The notes below the pieces were generated by a model that saw only the letters and a list, made by a program, of their open reading frames with translations, made no database searches and was not told the DNA's origin. DNA of 44,698 bases from NCBI GenBank assembly GCA_009911065.1, contig QXWR01000042.1, forward strand, positions 1 to 44,698, written 5' to 3'. A program made the position numbers and the translations under genes. Position 1 is the first letter of the stretch, and each line of letters begins with the position of its first letter. Positions 1 through 8,624 of this stretch are shown piece by piece. The stretch comes from Clostridiaceae bacterium (GTDB lineage: Bacteria > Bacillota > Clostridia > Lachnospirales > Lachnospiraceae).

Positions 1-947
1 CCGTCCCCGTTTGGTCGCTTAACGGGGGCATTTTCCAAAATCCGCTGTACGTTTTCAAAGTCGGCGCGGTCGATAATCGGTTCATGCACATTTTCCGTAA
101 TCTGCCACTGGCTTCTGTCTACATAGTGGTTTCGCTTGTCGCGGAAATGCTTTGCTGTCTTGAAGTTGACCACATCACCGCAATACTCCTGCCGCGTGAG
201 GATATGGGTCAGCGTGGCTTTGTTCCACTTGTAACGGTTTTCCTCGTTCAGCGTCTTATTTTTACAGGTTCCCCGCCCCCGGTCTTTCATGTAGAATGTG
301 GGGGTCGGGATTTGCTCATTTTTCAGATATACGGCAATCTGGTTTCGGTTTTTCCCGTCCAGAAACAGGCGGAAAATAAGGCGGACAACTTCGGCGGCTT
401 CTTCGTCAATCAGCCAAAAATCCTTGTTGTCGGGGTCTTTGACATATCCGTATGGGGCTTCGGTTGCGATTGGCTTGCCGCTTGTCCCCTTTGTGCGGAT
501 ACCTGTTTTTACTTTCTTGCTGATGTCCCTTGCGTACCATTCTGACATGATATTGATGAACGGCGCAAACTCTAACGTGTCGGGCTTTTCACTGTCTATC
601 CCGTTGTTTACCGCGATAAAGCGCACGTTGTTTCTGCGGAAAATCTCCATAGCGTTCCCCACTTGGAGATAGTCGCGCCCCCAGCGGGTCATGTCTTTCA
701 TAATGCACACGCCGATTTTGCCGTTTTCCACGTCCTCTATCATGCGGGAGTAAGCGGAGCGGTCAAAAAATCTGCCGCTTTCGTCGTCGTCAATGTAGTG
801 TCGGATATTTGTCAGTTTTAACTGTCTGGCGTGGCTTTCCAGAAATTTCTTCTGGTTCTGTATGCTGTTGCTTTCGCCGCCGTCCCTGTCCTCGTCCCCC
901 ACGGATAAGCGGGAGTAAAGGGCTGTGATTTTGCTGTAATCATTCAT
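1..947 (-). CDS. Large serine recombinase (TnpX/TndX-like), partial
   Basis: The 315 visible codons encode the N-terminal two thirds of a large serine recombinase that would excise and insert its element through a serine-linked intermediate. The resolvase domain starts MNDYSKITALYSRLS, with the presumed nucleophile Ser15 in the Y-x-R-L-S motif. It continues through KDMTRWGRD (the conserved R-D/W-R region) and EWYARDISKK, then the Recombinase domain with the PYGYVKDP and NQIAVYLKNE segments. The frame is open to position 1, so the C-terminal coiled-coil and zinc-ribbon part is missing. Start chosen at the ATG at 947 because AGGAGG lies 7 bases upstream; the in-frame ATG at 953 abuts the ribosome site. 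A promoter may only form in the circular intermediate, as known for Tn4451 tnpX. Confidence 0.9.
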   Translation of the reverse strand, partial: MNDYSKITALYSRLSVGDEDRDGGESNSIQNQKKFLESHARQLKLTNIRHYIDDDESGRFFDRSAYSRMIEDVENGKIGVCIMKDMTRWGRDYLQVGNAMEIFRRNNVRFIAVNNGIDSEKPDTLEFAPFINIMSEWYARDISKKVKTGIRTKGTSGKPIATEAPYGYVKDPDNKDFWLIDEEAAEVVRLIFRLFLDGKNRNQIAVYLKNEQIPTPTFYMKDRGRGTCKNKTLNEENRYKWNKATLTHILTRQEYCGDVVNFKTAKHFRDKRNHYVDRSQWQITENVHEPIIDRADFENVQRILENAPVKRPNGD

Positions 948-953
948 GTGCAT

Positions 954-1004
954 ACCCTCCTGCGTCAATATAGGTGTTGCTTACAGTTAAGATTATGCAC
1001 CTCA
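954..1004. other. Element end and recombinase leader
   Basis: This short stretch separates the recombinase ribosome site from the broken coupling-protein codons. It contains the inverted pair AGGTG (972-976) and CACCT (998-1002) flanking an AT-rich centre. I see no complete promoter for the recombinase, which fits a promoter completed only when the element circularises. It is the best candidate for a recombinase-binding att end. Confidence 0.4.
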
Positions 1005-1388
1005 TCTGGCAGAGCCGTACTCCACCCCCTGCCGGTACTTCTTTGCATTTTTGCCTTTCAGATAGACCATCAGCTTCACCGCCACGGCTCCGACTGCTCC
1101 GGCCAGTAAATCAATCCCGTGAATACTCGGAAATGGATGCTCAAACGCCAGTTGGAAATTTAAGAACAATGCCATTGCCTTATTCATCAGGGAATCCCCT
1201 ACGCAATGGCGGTACATCCACGCTGATTTATCCACCAGATAAAACACAATGATATAGGGGATATTCAGCATGATCAGACGTTTCCTGTCTACGGCAGGCA
1301 TGTTCTCCCGGATCATGCTTTTTATTTTTCCGGACAATGGCACAGATTTTTTCCCTGCGGCAGGTTTCTTTCTCTGTTTCCCACTCAA
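1002..1388 (-). pseudogene. VirD4/TcpA-like coupling protein, 5' fragment cut by insertion
   Basis: The 128-residue product matches the N-terminus of clostridial ICE coupling proteins (T4SS VirD4/TraG type). It has a basic N-terminus, a hydrophobic segment at about 42-52 (IPYIIVFYLV), a second around 95-110 (LLAGAVGAVAVKLMVYL), and then the hallmark LKGKNAKKYRQGVEYGSAR. Normally W-G, the Walker A motif and roughly 450 further residues follow. Here TGA comes directly after SAR, because a serine-recombinase element has inserted. The ATPase domain is absent, so the fragment cannot drive transfer. The start is TTG at 1388, overlapping the stop of the PcfB-like gene by 4 bases (TTGA); an internal ATG further in, behind GGGAG, is an alternative. 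The loss should block conjugation until the inserted element excises. Confidence 0.85.
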
Positions 1389-1915
1389 TGCTCCGGCCCC
1401 CGTTCCTTCTGTTTTGTTTTTTCCAGCTCCCTGTGCTTTGCCGCCCGCTCCTTTGCCAGCTCCAGTTTCTTCCGGATCGACGGCTTTTTATCTTTCGCCA
1501 GTGACTTCCCGGTATATTCCTTAAATGCCACCGTCATAACGTCCACGTCTTTTGCCTTGAAGAATACAAAATAGCGGGGTGGGGAAATGGACGTATCTTT
1601 TTTCAGGCTGAAATCAATGCTGTATTTCCGGGCGCATTTCTCAAAGGATTTGATATTTCCGTCTGTCACTTCAATATTGGAAAGCTGGCACCCCTGTTTC
1701 ATCAACTTCTCCATGCTCTGTTTCCCACGGCAGACAGCGCCGCCCCTTTCTGCCTTCTGCATTGCTTTTTTCTCTGCCTGTTTCTGTTTCCCGTTCCGCT
1801 TCTCCTGCTCCATTTTTGCCAGCGCTTTCAGCATGGCGGCTTTCAGAATCCGTGCGGAAATCTTGCCGCCATTAACGCACAGCGATACGGTTTTCTCATT
1901 TACCTCGTCCTGCAA
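1385..1915 (-). CDS. PcfB-like (DUF3801) conjugation accessory protein
   Basis: This 176-residue protein resembles the PcfB/DUF3801 family found directly upstream of coupling-protein genes in conjugative plasmids and ICEs. PcfB of pCF10 helps bring the relaxosome to the coupling protein. Visible family features are the N-terminal NEKTVSLCVNGGKISARILKAAMLKAL helical start (residues 5-31), the GKQSMEKLMKQG segment around 64-75 and RYFVFFKAKDVDVMTVAFKEY near 113-133. A lysine-rich tail follows. The start is TTG at 1915, with GGAGGGAG upstream at suitable spacing. The frame overlaps the upstream cysteine-rich gene by 20 bases and the virD4 fragment by 4, consistent with translational coupling. 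Confidence 0.85.
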   Translation of the reverse strand: MQDEVNEKTVSLCVNGGKISARILKAAMLKALAKMEQEKRNGKQKQAEKKAMQKAERGGAVCRGKQSMEKLMKQGCQLSNIEVTDGNIKSFEKCARKYSIDFSLKKDTSISPPRYFVFFKAKDVDVMTVAFKEYTGKSLAKDKKPSIRKKLELAKERAAKHRELEKTKQKERGPEH

Positions 1916-2249
1916 GGCGTTCTCCCTCCCTTCCTGCGGATTGTTTTTTCTCCCTCATCTCCCGCAAAATCTTTTTCATACAGTAACCGATACATGGGGA
2001 ATGCCTGCCATAGGGACAGCCTTCACACCCGCCATTGCTGTTTTTGCTAAATTCCTGTGGCAGGGAATTGTCCGGGACATCTGCCGACGCCGGGCTTTCC
2101 TCCGGAAGAAGATAATAGCACTCCTCCTGGCTGCATCCTTTCCGCTTCCCTTTCCAGAAATAACAGTGCTTACAGTCACCCGGCCTATCCGCCGCATACT
2201 TCCTGCTATCCCTCGCCCGGTTCCGGCTGTCTGCCTTTCCTGCCTGCAT
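1896..2249 (-). CDS. Cysteine-rich ICE-associated protein
   Basis: A 117-residue hydrophilic protein with two cysteine clusters: GDCKHCYFWKGKRKGCSQEEC (residues 24-44) and CEGCPYGRHSPCIGYC (about 75-90). The spacing suggests metal binding, such as zinc, though no named domain is recognised. Similar CPYG-x4-CIGxC proteins occur beside pcfB/virD4 in clostridial ICEs, from memory of the family rather than a search. The ATG at 2249 lies inside the small gene upstream, with AGAGGGGA as ribosome site. The 3' end overlaps the PcfB-like gene. Lysine- and arginine-rich ends suggest nucleic-acid or protein contacts. The competing frame over the same DNA (1976-2410) is arginine-rich nonsense and was rejected. 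Confidence 0.7.
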   Translation of the reverse strand: MQAGKADSRNRARDSRKYAADRPGDCKHCYFWKGKRKGCSQEECYYLLPEESPASADVPDNSLPQEFSKNSNGGCEGCPYGRHSPCIGYCMKKILREMREKKQSAGREGERLAGRGK

Positions 2250-2367
2250 CCCATTCCCCTCTCCGTTTCATTTCCTCTATCTGCCTGTCCTCCTGCGCCC
2301 CTGCCCGGATACAGGAATACAGCGTGACCACCGCAAATATGCCTGCGGCGGCAAGAATCCCTTTCAT
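2206..2367 (-). CDS. Small single-pass membrane protein of the ICE
   Basis: A 53-residue product beginning MKGILAAAGIFAVVTLYSCI, with one hydrophobic helix at residues 3-20 and a charged tail (EDRQIEEMKRRGEWD). It could be a membrane anchor or a small lipid-exposed peptide; no enzymatic motif is present. The start ATG at 2367 is preceded by AAAGGGGTGA at good spacing. The gene overlaps the start of the cysteine-rich gene, so the two are likely co-translated. Small proteins of this kind sit at the same place in related ICEs, which is recollection rather than a search result. Function unknown. Confidence 0.65.
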   Translation of the reverse strand: MKGILAAAGIFAVVTLYSCIRAGAQEDRQIEEMKRRGEWDAGRKGRQPEPGEG

Positions 2368-2385
2368 TCTGCTTCACCCCTTTCC

Positions 2386-2433
2386 ATAGGGGGAACTGCC
2401 ATCGTTCCATATAAAATCAGCAGTTCCCCCTAT
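2386..2433 (-). promoter_or_regulatory. 14-bp perfect hairpin between adhesin and transfer-gene cluster
   Basis: ATAGGGGGAACTGC (2386-2399) and GCAGTTCCCCCTAT (2420-2433) are perfect reverse complements around a 20-base loop. On the minus transcript the stem lies after the adhesin gene and just before the ribosome site of the 53-residue gene. It lacks a following U-tract, so it is a weak terminator candidate; an mRNA processing or stabilising stem, or a partial attenuator, fits better. Confidence 0.6.
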
Positions 2434-2546
2434 ATACAGACATGAAAAAACGCTTACAGATTCTTTCCGCAATCCGTAAACGCCTGTCAGGCCCTTTCAT
2501 CTTATTTTGTTACAATTATCTGTTTCCCTGATTCCTCCAAATATGG

Positions 2547-5500
2547 TCAGTCCTTCTTTTTTCTCCTGAACATAAAAATGGAACTTCCAATGCCGCACAC
2601 AGCAATCCCGGCTAGGGCAATCCATAACCAGAACGGCCTGTCATCCCCGGTTTTCGGCGTCCCGGCAGACGGTGTTTCCGGCTTCGGCGTTTCCTTCGGC
2701 TGTTCCGGCTGTTCCGGCTCGTCCGGCTTCGCTTCATCCTTCATCTCAACCTTCTGGATCTCCCCGGTATCCCTGACTTCAAACTTCACATCATCTGCTA
2801 CCAAATAGCCGTCCGGCGCACTTTCCTCATGCAGCGTGTACTCCCCGATTGGCAGCATTTCTATATAATGCGGCTTATCCTCGGAAGTCCAGCTTTCCAC
2901 TGTTTTCCCTTCTTTATCCAGGATGGAAAGTTTTGCCCCCGGCAATTCCTTTCCGGCTATGTCCGTCTTGGAAATCTCCACCTTTGTCACATCATCCTTC
3001 ATCTCAACCTTCTGCACTTCGCCTGTATTCTCCACAACAAACTCAATGCTCTCCGCAGTCACATAGCCGTCTGCAGGCTGCGTTTCTGTCATGGTATATT
3101 TCTTACCAACTACTAATTCCTTGATGATATGCGGCTTCTTGCCGGAAACCCACTCATCCACAAGATTGCCTTCTTCATCCGTTACCTTAAGCTTCGCACC
3201 TTCCACCTCTTTTCCATCCGTAAGGGATGTTTTAGTAAATGCAAAGACCGTAGGCACGTTTTCAAAGGCAAACTCATAGGAAATGCTTTCTTTTTTCGCA
3301 TCCTCATAGGTAAAGTCAAATTCCTGCACCTCGCCCTCGCTGGTGAATCCCGGAGCCGGGGCAGTTTCTTTCACATAATAGGGGAATCCAATCGGAAGGT
3401 CAGCTTCAAACGACAACTTCCCGGCTTTGTCCGTGGCTTTTTCCTCAATCACCGTGTCTGCCTCCATGATCACTTCACCGTCTTTGTTGGTAATGTCCTC
3501 TTTTGCACACAAGGCAAATACCGTCCCTTCCACTGCACGGTCAGAATCCTTCTCGGTTTTAATTACGTTGACTTCCGCTTTCTGACGGTGATTCTGCCAG
3601 TCCGCAGAGAACGTGACAACCGCTGTATCCTGGTCACGGTAAGTCAGATCAATCTCCCGGATTTCGCCGTCTAGGACATAACCCTCTGCCGTTTCCTTCT
3701 CCTTCACGTAATATTTTCCAAGAGGCAGGTTTTCCAGTTTCGCAATCCCGGTATCGTCCGTAATGATGGTGTCTACCAGTTCATCCTTCTTATAATAATC
3801 CCCGCTCTCCCCGTCAGCCGCCTTGATGTCCTCTAAGGCATATACCTCAAAGGCAACGTCTTTCAGTGATCCAGTGAGATATTCAAACAGATGGGCAACC
3901 CAGCCGCCGATACTGTCAAGCAGTGATACATTCTCTAAAAATTCTCCCTCTTTGTTAATCAGGAGCGTACCTGTCGGCACATCGTCTTTCATTTCCATCT
4001 TTTGGATTTCAGCCGTATCTTCCACGGTAAATGTGATTTCCTCTGCCTTTAAATATCCATAAGGCGCTAATTCTTCCCGGAGCGTGTAAGTTTCCCCAAC
4101 CGTCAGCCGCTCGATGATATGTTCCTCACCCTTAACAGATTTCCATGTGTCAATGATATTTCCGTCTTTGTCAAGGACGGTCAGCGTTGCGCCGGAAAGC
4201 TCCACGCCTGTTGCAAGGTCTGTCTTTTTGATGGAAACGGTTGTCGGCTCATTTTCAAATTCAGAAGTGTATTCCGCTGCCTTCACATCCTGCCCCTGGT
4301 ATGATGCAGATACTTCAATGGTTTTATCGGAAGATACATAACCTGCGGGAGCCTGTTCCTCCCGGATATAATACTCTCCGAAAGGCAGATCCAGATCAAA
4401 GACTGCCCTGCCGTCTTCCCCGGTCATGGCTTCCCCAAGCAGCGTGTCCGCTTTTACAATCACCTTCCCATGCGCCAGAATATCAGATTTTGCATACAGT
4501 CCAAAGACTGCGCCCGCTGCCACAGCGCCGTTCTTCGCATCTTTCTTCACCACTGCAATCTCCACCTTCTGGCGGTCATTTTCAAACGTGGCTGTCTGCT
4601 CAATGATTGGCGTATTCTGGTCTGCATAGGCAAAAGTAACCGTCTGTGGCTCGCCATTTAACACAAACCCTTCCGGGGCTTTTGTTTCCTCCACACGGTA
4701 TGTGCCAAGCGGCAAATCCAAAATCTCCGCCTTTCCGTCTTTATCTGTCACCAGCGTATCCACCAGTGCGCCGGAAGCATATTCTAAGATACGGTTCCCA
4801 TTTTCATCCTTCTGAAAATCAGCGGTATAAATATCCTCTGCCGCATAGACTTTGAACTCTGCTCCATCCAGGTTCTCCGTTTCATATCGGAAATCCTTAT
4901 CGTCATACCGGTTCAGCACTTCGCCCTTCTTCACGATATGCAGCCCGCCCTTTACCGGATGGTTTTCATAGACAACATCAATGATAACGTCCCCCGACAC
5001 ATCGTCCAACTGGTACAGCGTATCGGAATCCACAGATACTTCATAGAAATTTTCATTCAGTGCATAGCCAAATGGGGCATGGACTTCCTCAATGCGGTAA
5101 TGTCCGATCTTTAAATTCTGCGGCAGGATCAGATAGCCTTCGCTGTCTGTAAAATAGGATTTGTGCGTTACCACGGTTGGATAAGTCGTCACCTGCTCCA
5201 CGTATTTTTCATTGTCCAGGTCATATACCTTGAACTCTGTATTTTCCGCAAGCACAGCCTTTTTTGTTTCATCATCCTGCTTCACCATTTTCAGCTTCGC
5301 TTCAAATTCATCATCCAGAAGCACCCGCCACACCTGCGGCGTATTCGGCTTATGCTCCGTGACATATACAAGGAAATCTTTGACCGGCGTATAATTATGC
5401 GGCGTGGTTGTTTCCCTTACAATATACGTCCCGAAGGGGAGCGGGATACTGCAGGCATAGCCCCTTTCATCGGTAAAAATCTCCGTCGCCCCGTTCTCCC

Positions 5501-8453
5501 CGATCACCACAGGTTCAGCGGAATCAAAATCATATCCGCCATTCTCTTTCTTATCCAGGGAAGATACCAGCCAGGCAGTAAACCCTGCACCGGATAATAA
5601 ATCTGCATCGGTTTTCCCATTGTCCGCCGCCTTGATGATCTGGAACGGCTGTTTTTTCACCTGCTCCAGAGACATGCAGTCACGTTCTACCGTAGCTACC
5701 AAATCTCCCTCATAGTTACAAACCAGATCATATTCCGCTTCATCTGCCAGATAACCTGTGGGCGGCGTGATCTCTTTCACAAAATACTCCCCAAGGTATA
5801 AATTGGCGATCTCTGCCTTACCCACTTTATCTGTCGTCAGCGTCCCCACCTGTTCCCCGGCTTTATAAAGGACGCCCGTTTTTTTATCCGGATGTAAAAT
5901 GTCATTCCTTGCGTATAAACCGTAAACGGCATGTTCCAGTGTTGCGTCCCCCTGCGGAATATTTTTATTGGTTTCCTTATCCTTCTTCTGCAGGCGGATC
6001 GTGGCGTTCACACGCTCATTGGCAAAAATATGGGAGAAAGACACTTTTGCCTCCCGGTCATTGGTATAGCCAAACCGGAAAGAATATACATCTTCTGTAT
6101 TCCTAAGATAACCCTCCGGGGCCTGGATTTCCTTCACCTCATACCCAAACCCAACCGGGAGGTCTGCCGAAAACGTAGCATTGCCTTCTCCATCCGTAGT
6201 AACTTTGTCGAGCAGTGCGCCTTCTGATACAACAACATTCCCGTCTGCATTGGTGATATTTTCGGAAGCATACAGCCCGAAAATCCCTCCTGCAAGGCCG
6301 TTTCCTGTATCTTTATCCTTCTTTACCACACGCACTTCCGCTTTCTGCCTGTCATTTTGAAATGTAGTATCGGAAAATGCCGTCTCTGCCATCTGCCCGG
6401 CATAAGTGATCGCCACATCTTTCGTTTCGCCTTTGTTATAGAAATTCTTCGGAGCCTGCATTTCTTTTACCCGGTATGTTCCAAGATGTAGGTTCTTAAG
6501 CGTCACAGAGCCATTGTCTCCGGTCGTAAGGTTTTCCGCTACCAGTTCCCCGGCTTTATAGACAACAGAGCCGTAAGGCGTGGTAATGTCTTTTGCTGCA
6601 TATACATTGAATACAGCGCCTTTCTGTCTGCGCCCCTCATAGCGGAACGCCACACCATTTTCATTGGAATCCGCACCTGTAAGGACTTCCCCCTCCTTAT
6701 AAATGGTCAGGTTCCCAAGCTGCTCTACATCCGGGACGGTAGTGGAAACTGTCTGGTTCGCCTTCAGGGCCACCCGGTAAGCGGACGCATTATAGCGGTA
6801 GCCTGTCGGAGCTGTAATCTCCTTCAGGTACACCGTATCCTGTGTCATGACAATTTCTGCCTCCGACGCACCGTTCTTATCTGTCGCAGGCATTTTGGCG
6901 ATCAGATCCGTGCAGTCCTTATCCCGGTAAATGCCGAATACAGCACCGGAAAGTCTGGCATTGGCAATGGAATCCACCTTTACTACTTTCACCCTTGCCC
7001 GCTCCAGCCAGTCCACGGAAAGGCTCACGGAATTGCCGCTTTCTTCCTCATAATAGCTCCCGATGTCCTGGCTGGAACTTCCCGTCGGAACGACAAGCGC
7101 TTTCCATATCACCCGGATGCTGCCTTTCATGGCTCCGGTACTCCAGTCCCCATTGACCGTCACCGGGGCGGTAAAATAAAAACTCGTCCCTCCGGAAACA
7201 CGGACATTTCCCCCGGTCTGCTTGCTCCCATCTGTTTTATTATGGAACGTCACATCCTTTGGCAGTTTGATGGTGATGGAATTTCTGGAATCGCCATTCA
7301 GCTTTGTAGTCCCCGTCACTTGTTCCCCACCGTCATAAGTTGCTTTCAGAGCTGTTTTGCTCAAACTGATCTGCGGATCAGGCGGTGCAGGCAGGCTTTT
7401 CAGGTAATCAATCCATCCAAGCACCCCGCACTCCCGGAGGTCATCCATCGTGCATCCGGCAAACCCGTCCATGCCGCAGTAAAAATAACTGGCTGCGATA
7501 TGGGTAAACACATACTTTAAATCTTCGCCAAAAGACGGCATATAGCTTCCCGTCACATCCCCCGTGCCGCCATAGCCATAATAGAGCGCTTTCTGCAGGT
7601 TCGGATTCCCGTCTATGATTTTAGCGGCATAGCTCCCAGTATCCGGTGAACCCTTTGCCGATTCCAGGCAGTATGCGATTTTCCCATTTACCGTAAAATA
7701 ACAGGTAGAATAATTCCCCAGGTTTCCGGGATAATAAATCTTCCTGCCTTTCACCATTGTTGCGGAACCGGATGCCCTGGCCATCTGCCTGCTTTCCGCA
7801 AACAGAAGGATGCCTTCCTCCTCTGCGATCATCTTCGCATCCTGCCTGGTGTCCTCCGCCTGTTCCATGCCTTCCATGACCGCCTCCATCTCGGCTTTTG
7901 TCATGGATTCTTTGGGGATTTCTTCCGTATCCGCCGTCTGCCCCGGCAAATCCCCTTCCCCGTCTTCCGCAGCTTCTTCCGAATCGTCAGAATGACTGTT
8001 TTCGCTTCTTTCTGATGTCTGTTTTTCAGAGGATGATACGGACGCTTTTTCCTTTACAATAATGTTCCTGCTGACATGGTAAGACGGATGTCTGCTCACC
8101 GGCTCTACAAAATAAACCGCCTTGTAGGTTCCTGCCTTTCTGATGTCAAACTTTCCCCCGCCCTTATCCTCTGCTTCATGGAATGTGACTTTTACTTTAC
8201 CCGATGAAAACTCTATGCCGGAAAAGTCATGTTCCACGTCAAAGTGACTGTCAATCTCCACGGTATAATCTTCTGCAGCCACAATTTCATCCGCATCCAG
8301 TTTTGTCTTCACCTTCTCCAAAGCCGGGTACTCTGCTTCATAAGCCGCAGGTTCCGGCTCCGCCGCATAAGCTCCCAGCGGCTGTAAGAAGGCGGACAAG
8401 ACCGTAACCGCCGACAGAAGGCCGGATACAATCCTCTTTACGTTTCCTTTCAA
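2547..8453 (-). CDS. Sortase-anchored multi-domain SpaA/Cna-B adhesin
   Basis: A 1968-residue cell-wall surface protein carried by the ICE, presumably an adhesin that aids attachment to host or mating partners. Order: signal peptide (about 1-31, cut after AYAA), a small N-terminal domain, an acidic linker (about 120-230), a thioester-like domain (about 240-350, with AYCLESAKGSP and YYGYGGTGD), a further beta-sandwich, then about 13 SpaA/Cna-B-type repeats, each ending in an E-x-APxGY-like strand (for example VKEIQAPEGY). The C-terminus has a Pro/Glu/Lys wall-spanning stretch, the sorting motif TPKTGDD, a hydrophobic helix and RRKKKD. The usual TQ motif of thioester domains reads TH here. The start is TTG at 8453, with GAGGGA upstream. 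It is single-gene in layout, with no sortase in the window. Confidence 0.92.
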   Translation of the reverse strand: MKGNVKRIVSGLLSAVTVLSAFLQPLGAYAAEPEPAAYEAEYPALEKVKTKLDADEIVAAEDYTVEIDSHFDVEHDFSGIEFSSGKVKVTFHEAEDKGGGKFDIRKAGTYKAVYFVEPVSRHPSYHVSRNIIVKEKASVSSSEKQTSERSENSHSDDSEEAAEDGEGDLPGQTADTEEIPKESMTKAEMEAVMEGMEQAEDTRQDAKMIAEEEGILLFAESRQMARASGSATMVKGRKIYYPGNLGNYSTCYFTVNGKIAYCLESAKGSPDTGSYAAKIIDGNPNLQKALYYGYGGTGDVTGSYMPSFGEDLKYVFTHIAASYFYCGMDGFAGCTMDDLRECGVLGWIDYLKSLPAPPDPQISLSKTALKATYDGGEQVTGTTKLNGDSRNSITIKLPKDVTFHNKTDGSKQTGGNVRVSGGTSFYFTAPVTVNGDWSTGAMKGSIRVIWKALVVPTGSSSQDIGSYYEEESGNSVSLSVDWLERARVKVVKVDSIANARLSGAVFGIYRDKDCTDLIAKMPATDKNGASEAEIVMTQDTVYLKEITAPTGYRYNASAYRVALKANQTVSTTVPDVEQLGNLTIYKEGEVLTGADSNENGVAFRYEGRRQKGAVFNVYAAKDITTPYGSVVYKAGELVAENLTTGDNGSVTLKNLHLGTYRVKEMQAPKNFYNKGETKDVAITYAGQMAETAFSDTTFQNDRQKAEVRVVKKDKDTGNGLAGGIFGLYASENITNADGNVVVSEGALLDKVTTDGEGNATFSADLPVGFGYEVKEIQAPEGYLRNTEDVYSFRFGYTNDREAKVSFSHIFANERVNATIRLQKKDKETNKNIPQGDATLEHAVYGLYARNDILHPDKKTGVLYKAGEQVGTLTTDKVGKAEIANLYLGEYFVKEITPPTGYLADEAEYDLVCNYEGDLVATVERDCMSLEQVKKQPFQIIKAADNGKTDADLLSGAGFTAWLVSSLDKKENGGYDFDSAEPVVIGENGATEIFTDERGYACSIPLPFGTYIVRETTTPHNYTPVKDFLVYVTEHKPNTPQVWRVLLDDEFEAKLKMVKQDDETKKAVLAENTEFKVYDLDNEKYVEQVTTYPTVVTHKSYFTDSEGYLILPQNLKIGHYRIEEVHAPFGYALNENFYEVSVDSDTLYQLDDVSGDVIIDVVYENHPVKGGLHIVKKGEVLNRYDDKDFRYETENLDGAEFKVYAAEDIYTADFQKDENGNRILEYASGALVDTLVTDKDGKAEILDLPLGTYRVEETKAPEGFVLNGEPQTVTFAYADQNTPIIEQTATFENDRQKVEIAVVKKDAKNGAVAAGAVFGLYAKSDILAHGKVIVKADTLLGEAMTGEDGRAVFDLDLPFGEYYIREEQAPAGYVSSDKTIEVSASYQGQDVKAAEYTSEFENEPTTVSIKKTDLATGVELSGATLTVLDKDGNIIDTWKSVKGEEHIIERLTVGETYTLREELAPYGYLKAEEITFTVEDTAEIQKMEMKDDVPTGTLLINKEGEFLENVSLLDSIGGWVAHLFEYLTGSLKDVAFEVYALEDIKAADGESGDYYKKDELVDTIITDDTGIAKLENLPLGKYYVKEKETAEGYVLDGEIREIDLTYRDQDTAVVTFSADWQNHRQKAEVNVIKTEKDSDRAVEGTVFALCAKEDITNKDGEVIMEADTVIEEKATDKAGKLSFEADLPIGFPYYVKETAPAPGFTSEGEVQEFDFTYEDAKKESISYEFAFENVPTVFAFTKTSLTDGKEVEGAKLKVTDEEGNLVDEWVSGKKPHIIKELVVGKKYTMTETQPADGYVTAESIEFVVENTGEVQKVEMKDDVTKVEISKTDIAGKELPGAKLSILDKEGKTVESWTSEDKPHYIEMLPIGEYTLHEESAPDGYLVADDVKFEVRDTGEIQKVEMKDEAKPDEPEQPEQPKETPKPETPSAGTPKTGDDRPFWLWIALAGIAVCGIGSSIFMFRRKKKD

Positions 8454-8459
8454 TCTGAT

Positions 8460-8624
8460 TTATCCCTCGCTTTCTTTGTTGTGCAGCTTCATCACTGCCA
8501 TCATCCTGTCTTTCTGTTCCTCTGATTTCCTACTTTCCCATGTATATCCACCTCCCTTCCCGTCTTTTGCACTGCCAGCCGATAACAGCACATCAATACA
8601 GGAAAGCTCTCTGCCCCGGCACAT
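8460..8624 (-). CDS. Possible 54-residue leader ORF before the adhesin
   Basis: An open frame from ATG at 8624 to TAA at 8460 encodes 54 residues, beginning MCRGRELSCIDVLLSAG and ending MMAVMKLHNKESEG. It stops 7 bases before the adhesin TTG, so it could be translationally coupled. There is no good ribosome site at its ATG. A strong AAGGGAGGTGG site inside it instead serves a three-codon ORF (ATG GGA AAG TAG) near 8540. It may therefore be a remnant or an untranslated leader. No family is recognised. Confidence 0.3.
   Translation of the reverse strand: MCRGRELSCIDVLLSAGSAKDGKGGGYTWESRKSEEQKDRMMAVMKLHNKESEG

Larger units (their letters stand above)
1..1004. mobile_element. Serine-recombinase element inserted in virD4 (one end)
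   Basis: The coupling-protein reading frame ends abruptly after the conserved GVEYGSAR motif, where family members continue with W-G and the ATPase domain. Immediately beyond lies a large serine recombinase gene facing away from the junction. This is the layout of Tn4451-type elements, whose recombinase gene begins next to one element end. The crossover probably lies around the AGA codon at 1004-1008, since these enzymes use a central GA dinucleotide; that is inference. The remainder of this element and the 3' part of virD4 are outside the window. Confidence 0.75.

Noticed and set aside
84..672. Plus-strand ORFs over the recombinase gene
   Set aside because: They are antisense shadows of a clear serine recombinase frame and lack ribosome sites or known motifs.
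1976..2410. 144-residue minus ORF over the small ICE genes
   Set aside because: It is arginine/glycine-rich, runs across the 14-bp hairpin and competes with two frames that have ribosome sites and coherent motifs.
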